Source of the DNA: Verrucomicrobiota bacterium
Lineage (GTDB): Bacteria; Verrucomicrobiota; Verrucomicrobiia; Verrucomicrobiales; DEV007
Assembly: GCA_030625775.1 (NCBI GenBank)
Contig: DAOUQC010000006.1
Location: 47,597-111,596 of the forward strand
DNA: 64,000 nt
Reading direction: 5' to 3'
The position numbers were made by a program, and so were the translations under genes. Below the pieces are notes generated by a model. It was not told the origin of the DNA and made no database searches. It was given only the letters and a program-made list of their open reading frames with translations. Shown here piece after piece: positions 54,410 to 64,000 of this stretch. Each line of letters begins with the position of its first letter. The first letter of the stretch is position 1.

Positions 54410-55132
54410 TCAATTCTCCTTATTATCGTCGGATGTGTTGTTATCGGAAACAATCAAGCCATCCTTCATTTGTATCACCCGTTTGGCGTGACCCGCCACT
54501 TCAAGATCATGAGTCACCATGACCATCGTGGTATGCCGTTCTGCATGCAATTGATCAAGAAGCTCCATGATTTGCGAAGCGTTTTTACTATCAAGATTGC
54601 CTGTTGGCTCATCGGCCAGAAGAACTGCCGGTTCGTTGGCCAGACTTCGTGCGATCGCTGCTCGCTGCCTTTCTCCTCCAGAAAGTTTCAAGGGCAGATG
54701 ATCACAGCGATGAGACAAACCCACAGCATCCAGTAAGCGGACCGCCCGTTCCTTTCGCTCTGCACGCGACCATGGCATCCCGAACATCGGAATCTGGACA
54801 TTTTCCTCCACAGTGAAAGTTGGCAATAGATGGAATGACTGAAAAATAAACCCAATCTCCCTCGCCCGGTATGCTGCTGGATCAGGCAGATCATTGATAG
54901 ATTCCCCACGAAACAAAAGTTTTCCAGCAGTCAAATGATCCAAGGTGCCGAGCATATTTAGCAAAGTACTCTTACCACATCCACTTTGACCAATTATCGC
55001 TACAAAATCCCCCTCCTCAATCTTAAAATTGACCCCGCGCAAAGCCGGAACCCGCCCATCATCATATTCTTTTGTCAGCTCAATCGCTTCAAAAAGAAAT
55101 CCGGGAGCGTCAGTTTGGTCAGTGGATGTCAT
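54410..55132 (-). CDS. ABC transporter ATP-binding protein (MacB/LolD type)
   Basis: This 240-aa ATPase has Walker A '[19 protein letters not shown]', Q-loop '[19 protein letters not shown]', signature '[15 protein letters not shown]' and Walker B '[12 protein letters not shown]'. All match the LolD/MacB group. A cytosolic acidic lead and tail surround it. It adjoins the FtsX-like permease, giving a complete type VII ABC pair. Following the desaturase gene after 65 bp, it is probably the export step or self-protection for the product of the upstream PKS and condensation genes. Confidence 0.9.
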   Translation of the reverse strand: MTSTDQTDAPGFLFEAIELTKEYDDGRVPALRGVNFKIEEGDFVAIIGQSGCGKSTLLNMLGTLDHLTAGKLLFRGESINDLPDPAAYRAREIGFIFQSFHLLPTFTVEENVQIPMFGMPWSRAERKERAVRLLDAVGLSHRCDHLPLKLSGGERQRAAIARSLANEPAVLLADEPTGNLDSKNASQIMELLDQLHAERHTTMVMVTHDLEVAGHAKRVIQMKDGLIVSDNNTSDDNKEN

Positions 55133-55197
55133 TATTTTATAGCGTAGCGTAAAACAGACAGGAGTTTAGCAGACAGTTCTTCAAATCACAAATCACA

Positions 55198-56154
55198 TTA
55201 ATCTCCTGTCGTCTCGACAGCCTTCCATTGACCACCCACCCGTGGATCAGGCAATTGGCGAATCAAGTCTGCTATGGCCGCACGGTAGCTTGAAAACGGC
55301 AGGGTATCCCCCTCCTCTTCGGGTGCCAGCCAGTCAGCGTGTTCAGGCATCTCAGAGTAGTGCATTTTCCCATTGATATGATGAATTCCGTGAAAAGGTT
55401 CATGCAATAGAGACAGAGAAATCAGCCGCCCCATCCAGCTATCCGTAATAATGCTACGCGTGCCACTGAGTGCCGTATTACCGCTCAAGCCCATGTGCTC
55501 GATATATTTGCGCCAACTTTGCAAATTACCGGTGATAAAAGCAGGGATAAAATAATTCCAAACAAACCACGGCCAAAGCTGGTAGTGGACAACCAGAGTG
55601 AAAACCACAATCCAAAATACCACGGCCAAGATCAGCTCCATCCAGATCCGACTTCTGATTCTGGGATTCCTTATTTCTGTATCATGACAGAAAAATGCCC
55701 GCCAGAAAAGGAAGGGGGTAAATACTAATCCGAAATTGAGTTCGATGAAGGCCACCAGGCGGCGTTTCCACAACGGCGCCTCCGGATCATTAAACGGCCA
55801 GAGCTCCACATCCCGTTTGCTGGCAAAATGCACATGATGTGATTGGTGCAGCATCCGGTAAAGAATGAAGCTATTACAACTAACCGCCCCCATGATTACC
55901 CCGTTAAAATCATTCAGAAAGCGATTCTTGCGAAGGCCCCAATGAGTGGCTTCATGAAAGCCGATGAGATAGCCGTGCATCAGGTGACTGACCACTAAAA
56001 CAAGCGGAATGGACAACCAGATCCATCCTCGATAAACACTGTAAGCCAACAGCACCTGCGAAAGATAAAATCCTATGTTAATGAGAAGAATAGCCGATCG
56101 GCTCACCTTTGCCGCCCATGGCGTGTAACTTACTCGACTGCTCTGTTCACTCAT
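55198..56154 (-). CDS. Fatty-acid desaturase-family membrane protein
   Basis: This 318-aa protein has four or more spans and the three histidine boxes of membrane di-iron desaturases: 'GFHEATHWGLRKN', 'HQSHHVHFASKRD' and 'LLHEPFHGIHHINGKMHY'. Such enzymes insert a double bond or a hydroxyl into acyl chains using O2. In this position, 22 bp after the condensation-domain gene, it most likely acts on the polyketide-derived acyl chain rather than on membrane lipids. The regiochemistry is not predictable; beta-carotene-type hydroxylation is an alternative. Confidence 0.85.
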   Translation of the reverse strand: MSEQSSRVSYTPWAAKVSRSAILLINIGFYLSQVLLAYSVYRGWIWLSIPLVLVVSHLMHGYLIGFHEATHWGLRKNRFLNDFNGVIMGAVSCNSFILYRMLHQSHHVHFASKRDVELWPFNDPEAPLWKRRLVAFIELNFGLVFTPFLFWRAFFCHDTEIRNPRIRSRIWMELILAVVFWIVVFTLVVHYQLWPWFVWNYFIPAFITGNLQSWRKYIEHMGLSGNTALSGTRSIITDSWMGRLISLSLLHEPFHGIHHINGKMHYSEMPEHADWLAPEEEGDTLPFSSYRAAIADLIRQLPDPRVGGQWKAVETTGD

Positions 56155-56176
56155 TTTAACAAAAGGTGAAAAGCGA

Positions 56177-57559
56177 TCAGGCCTTCATTGCGGCAGGCTT
56201 GATTTTCGGATCACGGCAAACACTTGTCAACACCGCTCGGAACAGCTCGTCCAATTTATGCACATCCTCAATGGGCACAACTGATGGACGATGCAGCCAG
56301 ACCACTTCGAATCCACCATTGTCTTCAGTCAACTCGCAAGCAAGATCGAAACGAGTCGTTCCAGTCGAGATAACCCTGACCTTGGTCGAGATACCCGGCA
56401 AGGACACTTCCGGCATCGGATGATTCTGATAGGCAAATCGAGTGTCGAACACCACGTGATGATTCGGAGTCGAAGATACGTCCAAGGCTTTGGCAAGTTC
56501 GGCAAAAGGGATGGCGTGCTCGAATGCATCCATCGTCTCCTCGTGCACAAGCTTGACACGATCGGCAAATGATTGCTCCGGATCGATTTTACCCCGCAGT
56601 GGAACCACTCCCGAAAAATACCCCATCGTCTCACGCACGGATGCCTTGGTCCGGTTGGCGACCGGCGTTCCCAAAACAATATCATCCACTCCAGTCCAGC
56701 GAAAGAGCGTCAGTTGGAAAGCGGTCAGCAAAGCGTTGAAAACAGTCACTCCGGATTTACGCGCCAAATCACGGACGGCATCGGCCTGCTCGCTCGATAT
56801 CTCTGAAACCCATCTCTGCAGCCGCTCTGATTTGTCTCCCCCTTCCCCGGTTTTATCCCATAAAAGACTCGACCCAGCGAGACGTGTTTTCCAAAAACCT
56901 GCATGTTTTTCGATCTCAGCTGGCTGCCACTGGGCTCGTTCGGCCGCTCCCCATTCGGAATGAGTCATCGCCAGAGGAGAGAGGGATTCACGAATCCCTT
57001 TGATCTTACCGAGATCCAAACCCGACTCACGCAAACCGAGAATGTAGGCGGTGCATAAATCCTCAACAAATGCGCCCAGAGTCCAGCCGTCACCCACAGA
57101 GTGGTGAATGGTGAATGCCAATACGAGGTCTTCCGGACCGCGTTGCAAAATATCCATGCGATACAAAGGCCCACCCAAAAAATCGAATGACTTGGTAAAT
57201 CCTTCAGCCATCGCCGCTTCGATCGCTTCAGGCTGACCTTCAGCTTCAGTAAGCTCACGAAAATTCACGTTCGGTTCACCACCGGATGAACGAATGATCT
57301 GCAAGGGACGCTCCTTGCCCGGCAAAAACGAAGTGCGCATCGCCTCCTGGCGCTCAACTACCCTTCCGACCGCCACTTTGATCTGATCAACAGTCGCAGG
57401 TCCCTTGACCTCGAAAAACGAACAGATGTGGTTGGCGGGATTGCTTGGCTCCACCGGTGAAGTTTCCCAGATTTCCCGTTGGGAAAACGTCAGCGGTTGA
57501 AGACGAGCTTTTCCACTCGCCAGCAACTCCTTCAACCGGGACTGCTTGCCCTTTTTCAT
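56177..57559 (-). CDS. Stand-alone NRPS-type condensation domain
   Basis: This 460-aa protein is one condensation domain with no adenylation or carrier domain. The active-site motif HHxxxDG is intact ('IHHSVGDGW', ~153); 'MRTSFL', 'GTPVANRTKASVRETMGYFSG' and 'FDTRFAYQNHP' are the other C motifs. The first ~25 residues are basic (MKKGKQSRLKELLASGKARL) and may dock onto the acidic tail of the upstream PKS. By analogy with C domains that terminate reducing PKS lines, it may transfer the ACP-bound acyl chain to a free amine or alcohol. It starts 17 bp after the PKS stop. Confidence 0.88.
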   Translation of the reverse strand: MKKGKQSRLKELLASGKARLQPLTFSQREIWETSPVEPSNPANHICSFFEVKGPATVDQIKVAVGRVVERQEAMRTSFLPGKERPLQIIRSSGGEPNVNFRELTEAEGQPEAIEAAMAEGFTKSFDFLGGPLYRMDILQRGPEDLVLAFTIHHSVGDGWTLGAFVEDLCTAYILGLRESGLDLGKIKGIRESLSPLAMTHSEWGAAERAQWQPAEIEKHAGFWKTRLAGSSLLWDKTGEGGDKSERLQRWVSEISSEQADAVRDLARKSGVTVFNALLTAFQLTLFRWTGVDDIVLGTPVANRTKASVRETMGYFSGVVPLRGKIDPEQSFADRVKLVHEETMDAFEHAIPFAELAKALDVSSTPNHHVVFDTRFAYQNHPMPEVSLPGISTKVRVISTGTTRFDLACELTEDNGGFEVVWLHRPSVVPIEDVHKLDELFRAVLTSVCRDPKIKPAAMKA

Positions 57560-57576
57560 TCAATGTCCTTCAAGAC

Positions 57577-60500
57577 TTAACTCGATGGCGTAGCAGCCTC
57601 TGGTTCCGTTTCAGTTTCCGCTTTGTCAGCCGGCTCGTCTTCCAGAAGTCCATCGAGCTCGTCATCAGACAATGCATCCAGATCGACCTCGTCCAAAGAC
57701 AACTCTTCCTCGACTGGAGCTTTCTCTTCAGCAGCACCCGGCGAGCTTTCACCTCCACCGAGGTGACCTGAGATCAAGGTGGCAATCTGACCGATCGTCC
57801 GGGCTCTCATCAAGCTGGTCGGCGGTAAAGTCACGCCGATTGAACTCTCGATCAACGTCTCGATCTCCACGCCCATGAGCGAATCTAGTCCAAGGTCGGT
57901 GAGCGGCTGGTCTTCACGAAGCGTTTCAGGTTTCACGCGCAACACTGAACCAACGATGTCCTGCACCGCCTGACAGATAACGCTTTCGCGTTCATCTGCA
58001 TCAGCTGATTCAATCTTAACCCGCCAGTCGCCCGCGCCACTTCCGGATTCGTCGATTTCCACTCCGTCAGCAAAGATGCGCTCAAGCAATGGATTCTCCT
58101 GCATGGTGCGGAACGATTGACGCCACTTCGCCCAATCAACCCGAATGGCAGCCGCTTGAGCGACATTGGCATCGAGGAATGATTCAAGCAGTGCCGTCAC
58201 TTCGCTCGGTTCGATCGAAGAGGTTCCCTGTCTTTCCAGGAACTCAGCCACACGTTCGTTTCGTGCCACATAACCCTCGCCACCCAGAACACCCCAGTTC
58301 ACTCCCAGCGAAGGAAGTCCAAGAGAATGACGGTGGTGAGTCAGAGCATCGATAAATGCGTTGGCTGCAGAATAGTTGCCCTGTGCCGGGTTTCCGAAAA
58401 TACTCGAAATCGACGAGAACATCACAAAAGCATCCAGATCCATTTCTGCGGTTCCTTGATGCAACAACCACGCTCCGAGAGCTTTCGGTGCCATTACCGA
58501 TTCCATTCGCTCAGGATTCAAATCCGCCAGCGGCGCATCGTCAATCACCATGGCAAGATGATAAACTCCTTTCAAGGGACGACCTGTAGCAACGACCGCT
58601 TTGAAGATCCCTTTCACGTCTTCCGGGGAACCCACATCAGCGGCCACTGGCAAAGTCTCGACTCCGAGCTCCTTCAGCTCCTCAATAAATTCATCAGCTC
58701 CTTCGGTAGCGCCACCTTGTCGACTGGTCAGAGTCAAATGACGCGCACCTGCTTCAACCAGCCATTTAGCCAGCACTCGACCAAAACCACCGAATCCACC
58801 AGTGATCAGATAAGTGGCTTCCGGATCAACAGAGAATTCCGGATGCAATGGAGTGCCCACTCGATGAACGAATGGATCAGCAAATGCGATCACCACCTTG
58901 CCGATGTGCTTACCTGCCGCCATCAGACGGAAGGCGGCATCCACACGACAGGCCGGGAAGGTGCGGAACGGCAATGCCGTCAACTCACCTTCGTCTACCA
59001 GGTCGACGATTTCCTTCAACAGATCACGGGTCAGCTCGGCATCACCCGCAAAGATAGCATCCATGGCGACCACGTGGAAAGAGGCGTTGCGACGCAAAGA
59101 GAACAGCGGAAGTTTTGAGTTCTGATAAATATCGCGCTTGCCGATTTCAACAAAACGACCGGATTCAGCAAGACAGGACAGACCCATTGGAATCGCTTCG
59201 GCGGCGAGTGCGTTCAGCACCACGTCCACTCCTCGACGATCGGTCAGTTCCATCACCTTTTCGGCGAAATCCCCCTTACGGGAATCGATTACCTCGGCAA
59301 CTCCCAGAGTCTTCAACATTTCACGTTTAACCGGGCTGCCCGCAGAGGCGATCACCTTGGCACCCAAGTGGTGCGCAATTTGAATAGCCGCCATGCCGAC
59401 TCCACCTGCTCCAGCGTGAACCAGGATCCATTCACCCTTACGCAAACGCGCAGTGTGTTTCAAAGCATACCAGGAGGTCATGAATACCACCGGCAAAGTT
59501 GCCGCTTCTTCATGGGACACTCCTTCCGGAATGAGAGTCACATCAGCTGCTCGCGCCAGGGTGTGCGTAGCAAGTCCGAAAACCGCCAGTCCGAAAACCT
59601 GGTCACCGACAGCCACCGTATCCACACCTTTACCGATCGCGATAATTTCACCGGCGACCTCATCACCATACATCCGTGCATCGGCCGTTTCCGCCGGGTA
59701 AAGTGCAAGCGCTTTAAGCACATCGCGGAAGTTCATCCCCGCTGCTTTGACCTTAATCAAAACTTCACCTTCACCACACTGCTCATTTTCAAAGGCAGTA
59801 AATTTCAAACTGTCGAGAATACCACGCTCACGGGATTCCAGGCGCAAAGACACGTCCGGATCCAGAGCTTGTTCCTCGGATGCCAATCCACGTGAAAGAC
59901 GCTGGGCGTATCTCGCCTCGCCTCGCAAAGCCACCTCTCGGTCACCACTTACATCCCGCAGTTCAGCCAAAAGTATTTCCGCATCATCAGACGATGCAAC
60001 AGGCGGCAAATCGACTCCCTGACAAGGGATGTTCGGATGCTCACTGAGAACCACCCGAAAAAGACCAATCGAAGGTCCCTGAGCCACAGCCACCGGAACA
60101 TTATCGCGTCCCGCAGGTTGTGCTCCACGAGTGATGTGATCAACCCTCGCTCCACCGGTGGGGAAAAACTGATCCAGAGTATGGGAAAAATGCAGCATCT
60201 CATCGGTGCCCATCAGAGCATCGTCGCCATCGTTTCCAATGTCCTCGTCCATGGACCACATGTAGACAAAACGCTGAGGCGCATCGTCCGCATTCCACGA
60301 CTCGAACAGCTGGGTCCAGTCTTCCGGATTTCCCGGATCCATCTCAAAAGTATCTTCATCTTGTGAAGCATATTCGCTGCCACGATTCACCACGCGGCAC
60401 TGTTTGCCTTCCGAGCGAAGAGTGTCGGCAAGATTTGCTCCCACACCTCCTTTATCTGCAAAAACCACCCATGAGGTTGCTTCAGGTTCTGTCGGAGTTT

Positions 60501-63500
60501 CAACCACTTCAGCTTCTTCAGAATCATCCGAGACTTTGGTTTCTTCTTTTGGCTCTGCTTTGATAACAGGCTCGGGCATCGTCGCATCCCAGGCTTTGCG
60601 GCCCATGACTCCGATCTGTCCTTCTCCACCTTCCGGACCAAGCAAGCCTGGAAGAGTCGCGGTTTCTTCGAAGCCTGCATTTTGCAAAACATCCGCCCAG
60701 GCTTCACGAGAGAGCAAAGGTTGGTCGGGACGCAGATCACGATCAGTGAAACTCCACCAACCACTGGTCAAACCAAAGGTCGCTTCGGTCCACAATTGTG
60801 GCGTCGCCAAATCCATGAACAACAAGGTTCCACCCGGTGCCAGTAAACCGTGAAGGTTCCTCACACTCTCCGTCACATCGGCCACGGCGTGAAGCACGTT
60901 GGTGCCGACGATAAAATCAAACGGTCCGGCTTCGAAGCCCTGTTCCTCAGGAGATTTATCCAGATTGAAAGCCTGGTATTCCACTTCCGTGAAAGCGGCC
61001 AACTTCTGTTGCGCCGGCAGGAAGAAACCTGCAGAAACATCAGTAAATGTGTAGCTGTGAAGATTTCTCTCAAGCTGAGGCAGAATGTAGGCAGCCAGAC
61101 CACCGGTTCCTGCACCCACTTCCAGAATGCGCAATCCACGACCTTCAGGTAAACGGCGCGCCGCTTCCTGAACGCCGGCGGCCATTCCTGTCATCCAGTG
61201 ACTGGAAAACAAACCATCGCCGTAGAACTGCTCGAGCAAATCCGCACCAGGGCCACCGAACAACACCTGCACGGCATCTTTTTCACCCCGCAAAATCGGA
61301 CTGAAATCTGCTCCGGTCATGGCACAAATCATTCCTTCAGGCAAATGCCCCGGATGATCAATCAGAAAACTCTTCAACACCTCGGGAGCAGAATCCGCGG
61401 CTTCTTCCAAAGCCGGCAAAGGTTGCCAGCTATCTTTGCTCGCTACGATCAAGCCGCGTTTTGCCATCTTCTCCATCAACCGCTTGAATACAGGCTGCAT
61501 CGCTTCCACCACCTTGAGTGATTCCGCTGAAAATACCACCTCCCCTTTGGCGTCGACACCCATTTGACGCAGGCCATTGGCAATCTGCGCTGCTGCCAGC
61601 ACATCTTCATCCACCATCACCGTCATCAGCTTGTCACGACCGCGCATGTCCAGCACTTCGTTGAGTGCCGTCGCGACCGTTTTGCTCAAGTCTTCCAAAG
61701 GCATTGAATCCAATGGCTTGGCTTGCCCCGCCGCAACCGACCGTTCCCAATCAACATGATAAACGACATCACGGCCTCCACCGGAGGCACCTGAACGCCT
61801 GACCGAACTCATCGCCACCGCACGGAAACCATCAACCAATACACAAGGCTTACCCTCTTCGTTATACAGTCCGATGCGGCCTTCGATCAACTCCTCGTTG
61901 CAATTCAATACCTCGGCACGAACACGACTCGATACTCCCGGTGACTGAATGTAAAGAATGCGATCAAAGCGCACCGGAAGTTTCATTCCTGCCTTGCGAT
62001 CCTCGATCGTTTGAGCGCCTGCCGAAAAGACGTGCAAGGCGTTATCCATGATGACCGGATGCAGAGCGTATTCATCCACCCGCTTAGCGCTGGCTTCCGT
62101 CAAACTCACCACCCCGGCAGACTTGCCTCCACTTGCGTTTAGCTCTGTCACACGCTGGAATTCGGGACCATAACGAAGGCCCAGATTTGTCATGTATTCG
62201 TAAAACTCAACAGGTGGAACCGAAGCCAATTCAGCTCCCGGAGCCTCCCAGTCAGTTTCAGTGAAAGAAGACTCGACGCGTTCCGAACGCAAAGTGCCTA
62301 CCACATGAACGGACCATGTGTCTGATGGCTCGAAACAACTCTGGATTTGGAAGGTTCGCTCACCGGGATCATAGCTGAACTCAAGAACCAATCCCACAGG
62401 AGGATCGGACATGATCAGTGGCTTGCGGATTTCCAATCCTTCGACAGCGAAAGGCTGCCCATCGAAAATTTCGATCCCGGCTTCAAGAGCCATGTCGATA
62501 AAAGCCGCAGCGGGGAAAACAATGTGGCTATCCACTTTGTGATCGCGCAAGTAGGCCAAGTGACGCTCGTCAAGACGAGTCGACCAGGTCGGCGTCGCAC
62601 GCGGCATACGCGTATCGAGCAATCCCTTGCCTCCCGGCGCCAGACGACTGTCACGCAGCTCTCCGGCTTCATGCCACCAGCGCTCCATGTTCCATGGGTA
62701 GGTTGGCAAAGTCAGTTTGTTGCGCGATGGAGTCATCGCTTCGAAATCAACCACCACTCCCAGACGATAGAGCTCCAAAGCAGTCTCAAGTGCTGAAGCA
62801 TGCTCCCTTTCGCGACGAGCTGATGCCACCACCGGCGCTTTGGTTTCGCGAGCAGCAAGACATTCTTTGATCGATATCGCCAGTGCAGGATGAGCGCTGA
62901 TTTCCAACCACACATCAACTCCGAATTCATCCACGGCACCAACCGCAGAGACAAACTGCACCGGTTGGCGAATTCCATTTGCCCAATGTTGAGCAGTGCA
63001 ATCTTTACCTTCACAGCGTTCTCCGGTAACCGTGCTGAAAAACGGAACCGTTTCTTCCTGCGGTTTGAGATCAGCCAGAGCCTCCTTCATTGCGTCCGCT
63101 GCCGGTTGCATGAAAGCGTGATGGAAAGGATGATTCACTTTCACAAAACGCGCAAAAACTTCGTCGGCTTCCAACTCTGCTTCGATCAGCTTAAGCGAAG
63201 CCTCAGGACCTGAAATAGTCAGCGATTGCGGACCATTGAAAGCAGCAATGCTACAGGTAGGATCATGCTTGGCAATCAGCTCTTCAGCTTTCTCCGATGT
63301 CACCGCCACTGCCAGCATGGTACCTTCTCCACGCGCACACTCGTCCATCTTCTGGGCTCGCAATACGATCACTCGAGCCGCTTCTTCCATTGGCAAAATT
63401 CCTGCCACACAGGCGGCAGCAATTTCACCCACACTATGACCTGTAACTGCCGCAGGTTCCACTCCCCACGATTTCCACAGTTCAGCCAATGCATACTGCA

Positions 63501-64000
63501 TGGCAAAAATAGCAGGCTGACCGATTCCCGTTTCCTTCAGGCGGGAACTCTCTTCATCGCGTCCCAGCTCTTCGAGTAAGGAAAATTTGGCGTGCGGCTC
63601 CATGGCAGCAGCACAAGCCTCCATGGCTTCACGGAAAACAGGCTCTGATTCCATCAGCTCCCGTCCCATACCCCACCACTGCGGGCCCTGCCCACTCATG
63701 ATAAAACCAACTTTCAGCGGATGTTCAGGTGCAGGTGTGAACGAATCACGCAAAGTCACTCCTGCCTCCCCTTCGGCGTGAGCGCGAAGCTCCTCCACCA
63801 GTTCTGGCACTGAACTCGCAACCGTCGTCAGACGGTAAGCGTGCTGATTACGGCGAGCGCCAAGTGTATAAACCAGATCAGGCAACAAGGATGCCGAGCC
63901 GTTACTCGTTCCGTGAGCTTCCAGCCAGTCACTCAATTCCGTTGCCGCCATTTTCAGCGACTCTTCAGAACGGGCCGCAAGCATCAATGGCCATGGGCGA
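57577..64000 (-). CDS. Highly reducing type I polyketide synthase (N-terminal KS beyond the window)
   Basis: The frame is open to the right edge; the first visible residues are a post-KS linker ('LMLAARSEESLKMAA'). Domains in order: AT ('GQGPQWWGMGREL', 'GHSVGEIAAACVAG' ~184; HPFH at the specificity site suggests malonyl-CoA); DH ('DHKVDSHIVFP' ~482, with Ser for the usual Gly, and 'MDNALH' ~648); C-methyltransferase ('LEVGAGTGG' ~955); ER ('HAGAGGVGMAA' ~1527); KR ('TGGFGGFG' ~1729, 'YSAANAF' ~1872, IDD loop of B type); ACP ('LGLDSLM' ~2035). It ends in an acidic tail 'LSDDELDGLLEDE'. No thioesterase is present. It should act iteratively and yield a reduced, alpha-methylated chain released by the next gene's C domain. 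Confidence 0.93.
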   Translation of the reverse strand, partial: RPWPLMLAARSEESLKMAATELSDWLEAHGTSNGSASLLPDLVYTLGARRNQHAYRLTTVASSVPELVEELRAHAEGEAGVTLRDSFTPAPEHPLKVGFIMSGQGPQWWGMGRELMESEPVFREAMEACAAAMEPHAKFSLLEELGRDEESSRLKETGIGQPAIFAMQYALAELWKSWGVEPAAVTGHSVGEIAAACVAGILPMEEAARVIVLRAQKMDECARGEGTMLAVAVTSEKAEELIAKHDPTCSIAAFNGPQSLTISGPEASLKLIEAELEADEVFARFVKVNHPFHHAFMQPAADAMKEALADLKPQEETVPFFSTVTGERCEGKDCTAQHWANGIRQPVQFVSAVGAVDEFGVDVWLEISAHPALAISIKECLAARETKAPVVASARREREHASALETALELYRLGVVVDFEAMTPSRNKLTLPTYPWNMERWWHEAGELRDSRLAPGGKGLLDTRMPRATPTWSTRLDERHLAYLRDHKVDSHIVFPAAAFIDMALEAGIEIFDGQPFAVEGLEIRKPLIMSDPPVGLVLEFSYDPGERTFQIQSCFEPSDTWSVHVVGTLRSERVESSFTETDWEAPGAELASVPPVEFYEYMTNLGLRYGPEFQRVTELNASGGKSAGVVSLTEASAKRVDEYALHPVIMDNALHVFSAGAQTIEDRKAGMKLPVRFDRILYIQSPGVSSRVRAEVLNCNEELIEGRIGLYNEEGKPCVLVDGFRAVAMSSVRRSGASGGGRDVVYHVDWERSVAAGQAKPLDSMPLEDLSKTVATALNEVLDMRGRDKLMTVMVDEDVLAAAQIANGLRQMGVDAKGEVVFSAESLKVVEAMQPVFKRLMEKMAKRGLIVASKDSWQPLPALEEAADSAPEVLKSFLIDHPGHLPEGMICAMTGADFSPILRGEKDAVQVLFGGPGADLLEQFYGDGLFSSHWMTGMAAGVQEAARRLPEGRGLRILEVGAGTGGLAAYILPQLERNLHSYTFTDVSAGFFLPAQQKLAAFTEVEYQAFNLDKSPEEQGFEAGPFDFIVGTNVLHAVADVTESVRNLHGLLAPGGTLLFMDLATPQLWTEATFGLTSGWWSFTDRDLRPDQPLLSREAWADVLQNAGFEETATLPGLLGPEGGEGQIGVMGRKAWDATMPEPVIKAEPKEETKVSDDSEEAEVVETPTEPEATSWVVFADKGGVGANLADTLRSEGKQCRVVNRGSEYASQDEDTFEMDPGNPEDWTQLFESWNADDAPQRFVYMWSMDEDIGNDGDDALMGTDEMLHFSHTLDQFFPTGGARVDHITRGAQPAGRDNVPVAVAQGPSIGLFRVVLSEHPNIPCQGVDLPPVASSDDAEILLAELRDVSGDREVALRGEARYAQRLSRGLASEEQALDPDVSLRLESRERGILDSLKFTAFENEQCGEGEVLIKVKAAGMNFRDVLKALALYPAETADARMYGDEVAGEIIAIGKGVDTVAVGDQVFGLAVFGLATHTLARAADVTLIPEGVSHEEAATLPVVFMTSWYALKHTARLRKGEWILVHAGAGGVGMAAIQIAHHLGAKVIASAGSPVKREMLKTLGVAEVIDSRKGDFAEKVMELTDRRGVDVVLNALAAEAIPMGLSCLAESGRFVEIGKRDIYQNSKLPLFSLRRNASFHVVAMDAIFAGDAELTRDLLKEIVDLVDEGELTALPFRTFPACRVDAAFRLMAAGKHIGKVVIAFADPFVHRVGTPLHPEFSVDPEATYLITGGFGGFGRVLAKWLVEAGARHLTLTSRQGGATEGADEFIEELKELGVETLPVAADVGSPEDVKGIFKAVVATGRPLKGVYHLAMVIDDAPLADLNPERMESVMAPKALGAWLLHQGTAEMDLDAFVMFSSISSIFGNPAQGNYSAANAFIDALTHHRHSLGLPSLGVNWGVLGGEGYVARNERVAEFLERQGTSSIEPSEVTALLESFLDANVAQAAAIRVDWAKWRQSFRTMQENPLLERIFADGVEIDESGSGAGDWRVKIESADADERESVICQAVQDIVGSVLRVKPETLREDQPLTDLGLDSLMGVEIETLIESSIGVTLPPTSLMRARTIGQIATLISGHLGGGESSPGAAEEKAPVEEELSLDEVDLDALSDDELDGLLEDEPADKAETETEPEAATPSS

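Noticed and set aside
1-64000. CRISPR arrays, insertion sequences, prophage genes, rRNA genes
   Set aside because: No regularly spaced direct repeats, transposase, integrase, phage structural genes or rRNA segments were seen on either strand.

Overview
The window reads as a chromosomal segment of a Gram-negative bacterium of the PVC group, most likely Verrucomicrobiota. This is an inference from gene content: SHD1 (Sla1-homology) domain secreted proteins, a Planctomycete-type c-cytochrome lipoprotein, a Tat-exported sugar-isomerase-like TIM barrel, CE15-like and acetyl-xylan-esterase-like hydrolases, a PIG-L deacetylase and an ExbB-ExbD-ExbD-TPR-TPR operon. UGA is a normal stop here (aroE and the PIG-L gene end in it). 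Many genes have weak Shine-Dalgarno sites, so several starts were chosen from signal peptides or domain limits.

Layout. 1-7 kb (minus): an operon of a type-1 copper cupredoxin protein, a secreted beta-propeller protein, a ferritin-like DUF455/ATP-grasp fusion, the deleted remnant of a secreted amidohydrolase, a secreted lectin-fold protein and a truncated NAD-dependent epimerase. 7-12.3 kb (minus): outer-membrane barrel, hydroxypyruvate-isomerase-like protein, c-cytochrome lipoprotein, citramalate synthase (cimA) preceded by an isoleucine-rich leader ORF, and an SHD1/double heavy-metal-domain protein. 12.4-20.2 kb (plus): hflK-hflC, gltX, aroE, a secreted alpha/beta hydrolase, a PIG-L deacetylase and a 56-aa protein missed by the ORF track. 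20.2-22.6 kb (minus): an orphan membrane protein, a frameshifted SDR and an LprI-domain protein. 22.7-29.6 kb (minus): the nusA-infB-rbfA-nrnA-truB-ribF operon, then tRNA-Lys(UUU) on plus.

29.9-40.1 kb (minus): an MsbA-like ABC exporter, two TPR proteins, two ExbD, one ExbB (an envelope energisation module), an ABC ATPase and a membrane-anchored unknown. 40.2-45.8 kb (plus): a flavodoxin-less CysJ-like reductase, nadD and 5-oxoprolinase. 45.8-51.1 kb: an RsmA-Nudix fusion and peroxiredoxin (minus), pgsA and a CE15-like esterase interrupted by one in-frame TGA (plus), an EEP-family lipoprotein and tatA (minus).

51.2-64 kb (minus): an SHD1-leucine-rich protein, a fossil fragment of lpxD, and a biosynthetic operon that runs off the right edge. 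It holds a highly reducing type I PKS (AT-DH-cMT-ER-KR-ACP visible, KS presumably beyond the edge), a stand-alone NRPS condensation domain, a fatty-acid desaturase and a MacB/LolD-like ABC ATPase and permease. The order suggests that a methyl-branched reduced polyketide is made, released by amide or ester formation, desaturated and exported. This is the best candidate here for an undescribed system. The window also carries at least five decayed or interrupted loci (amidohydrolase, SDR, CE15 esterase, lpxD, plus REP-like palindromes), which points to ongoing genome turnover.
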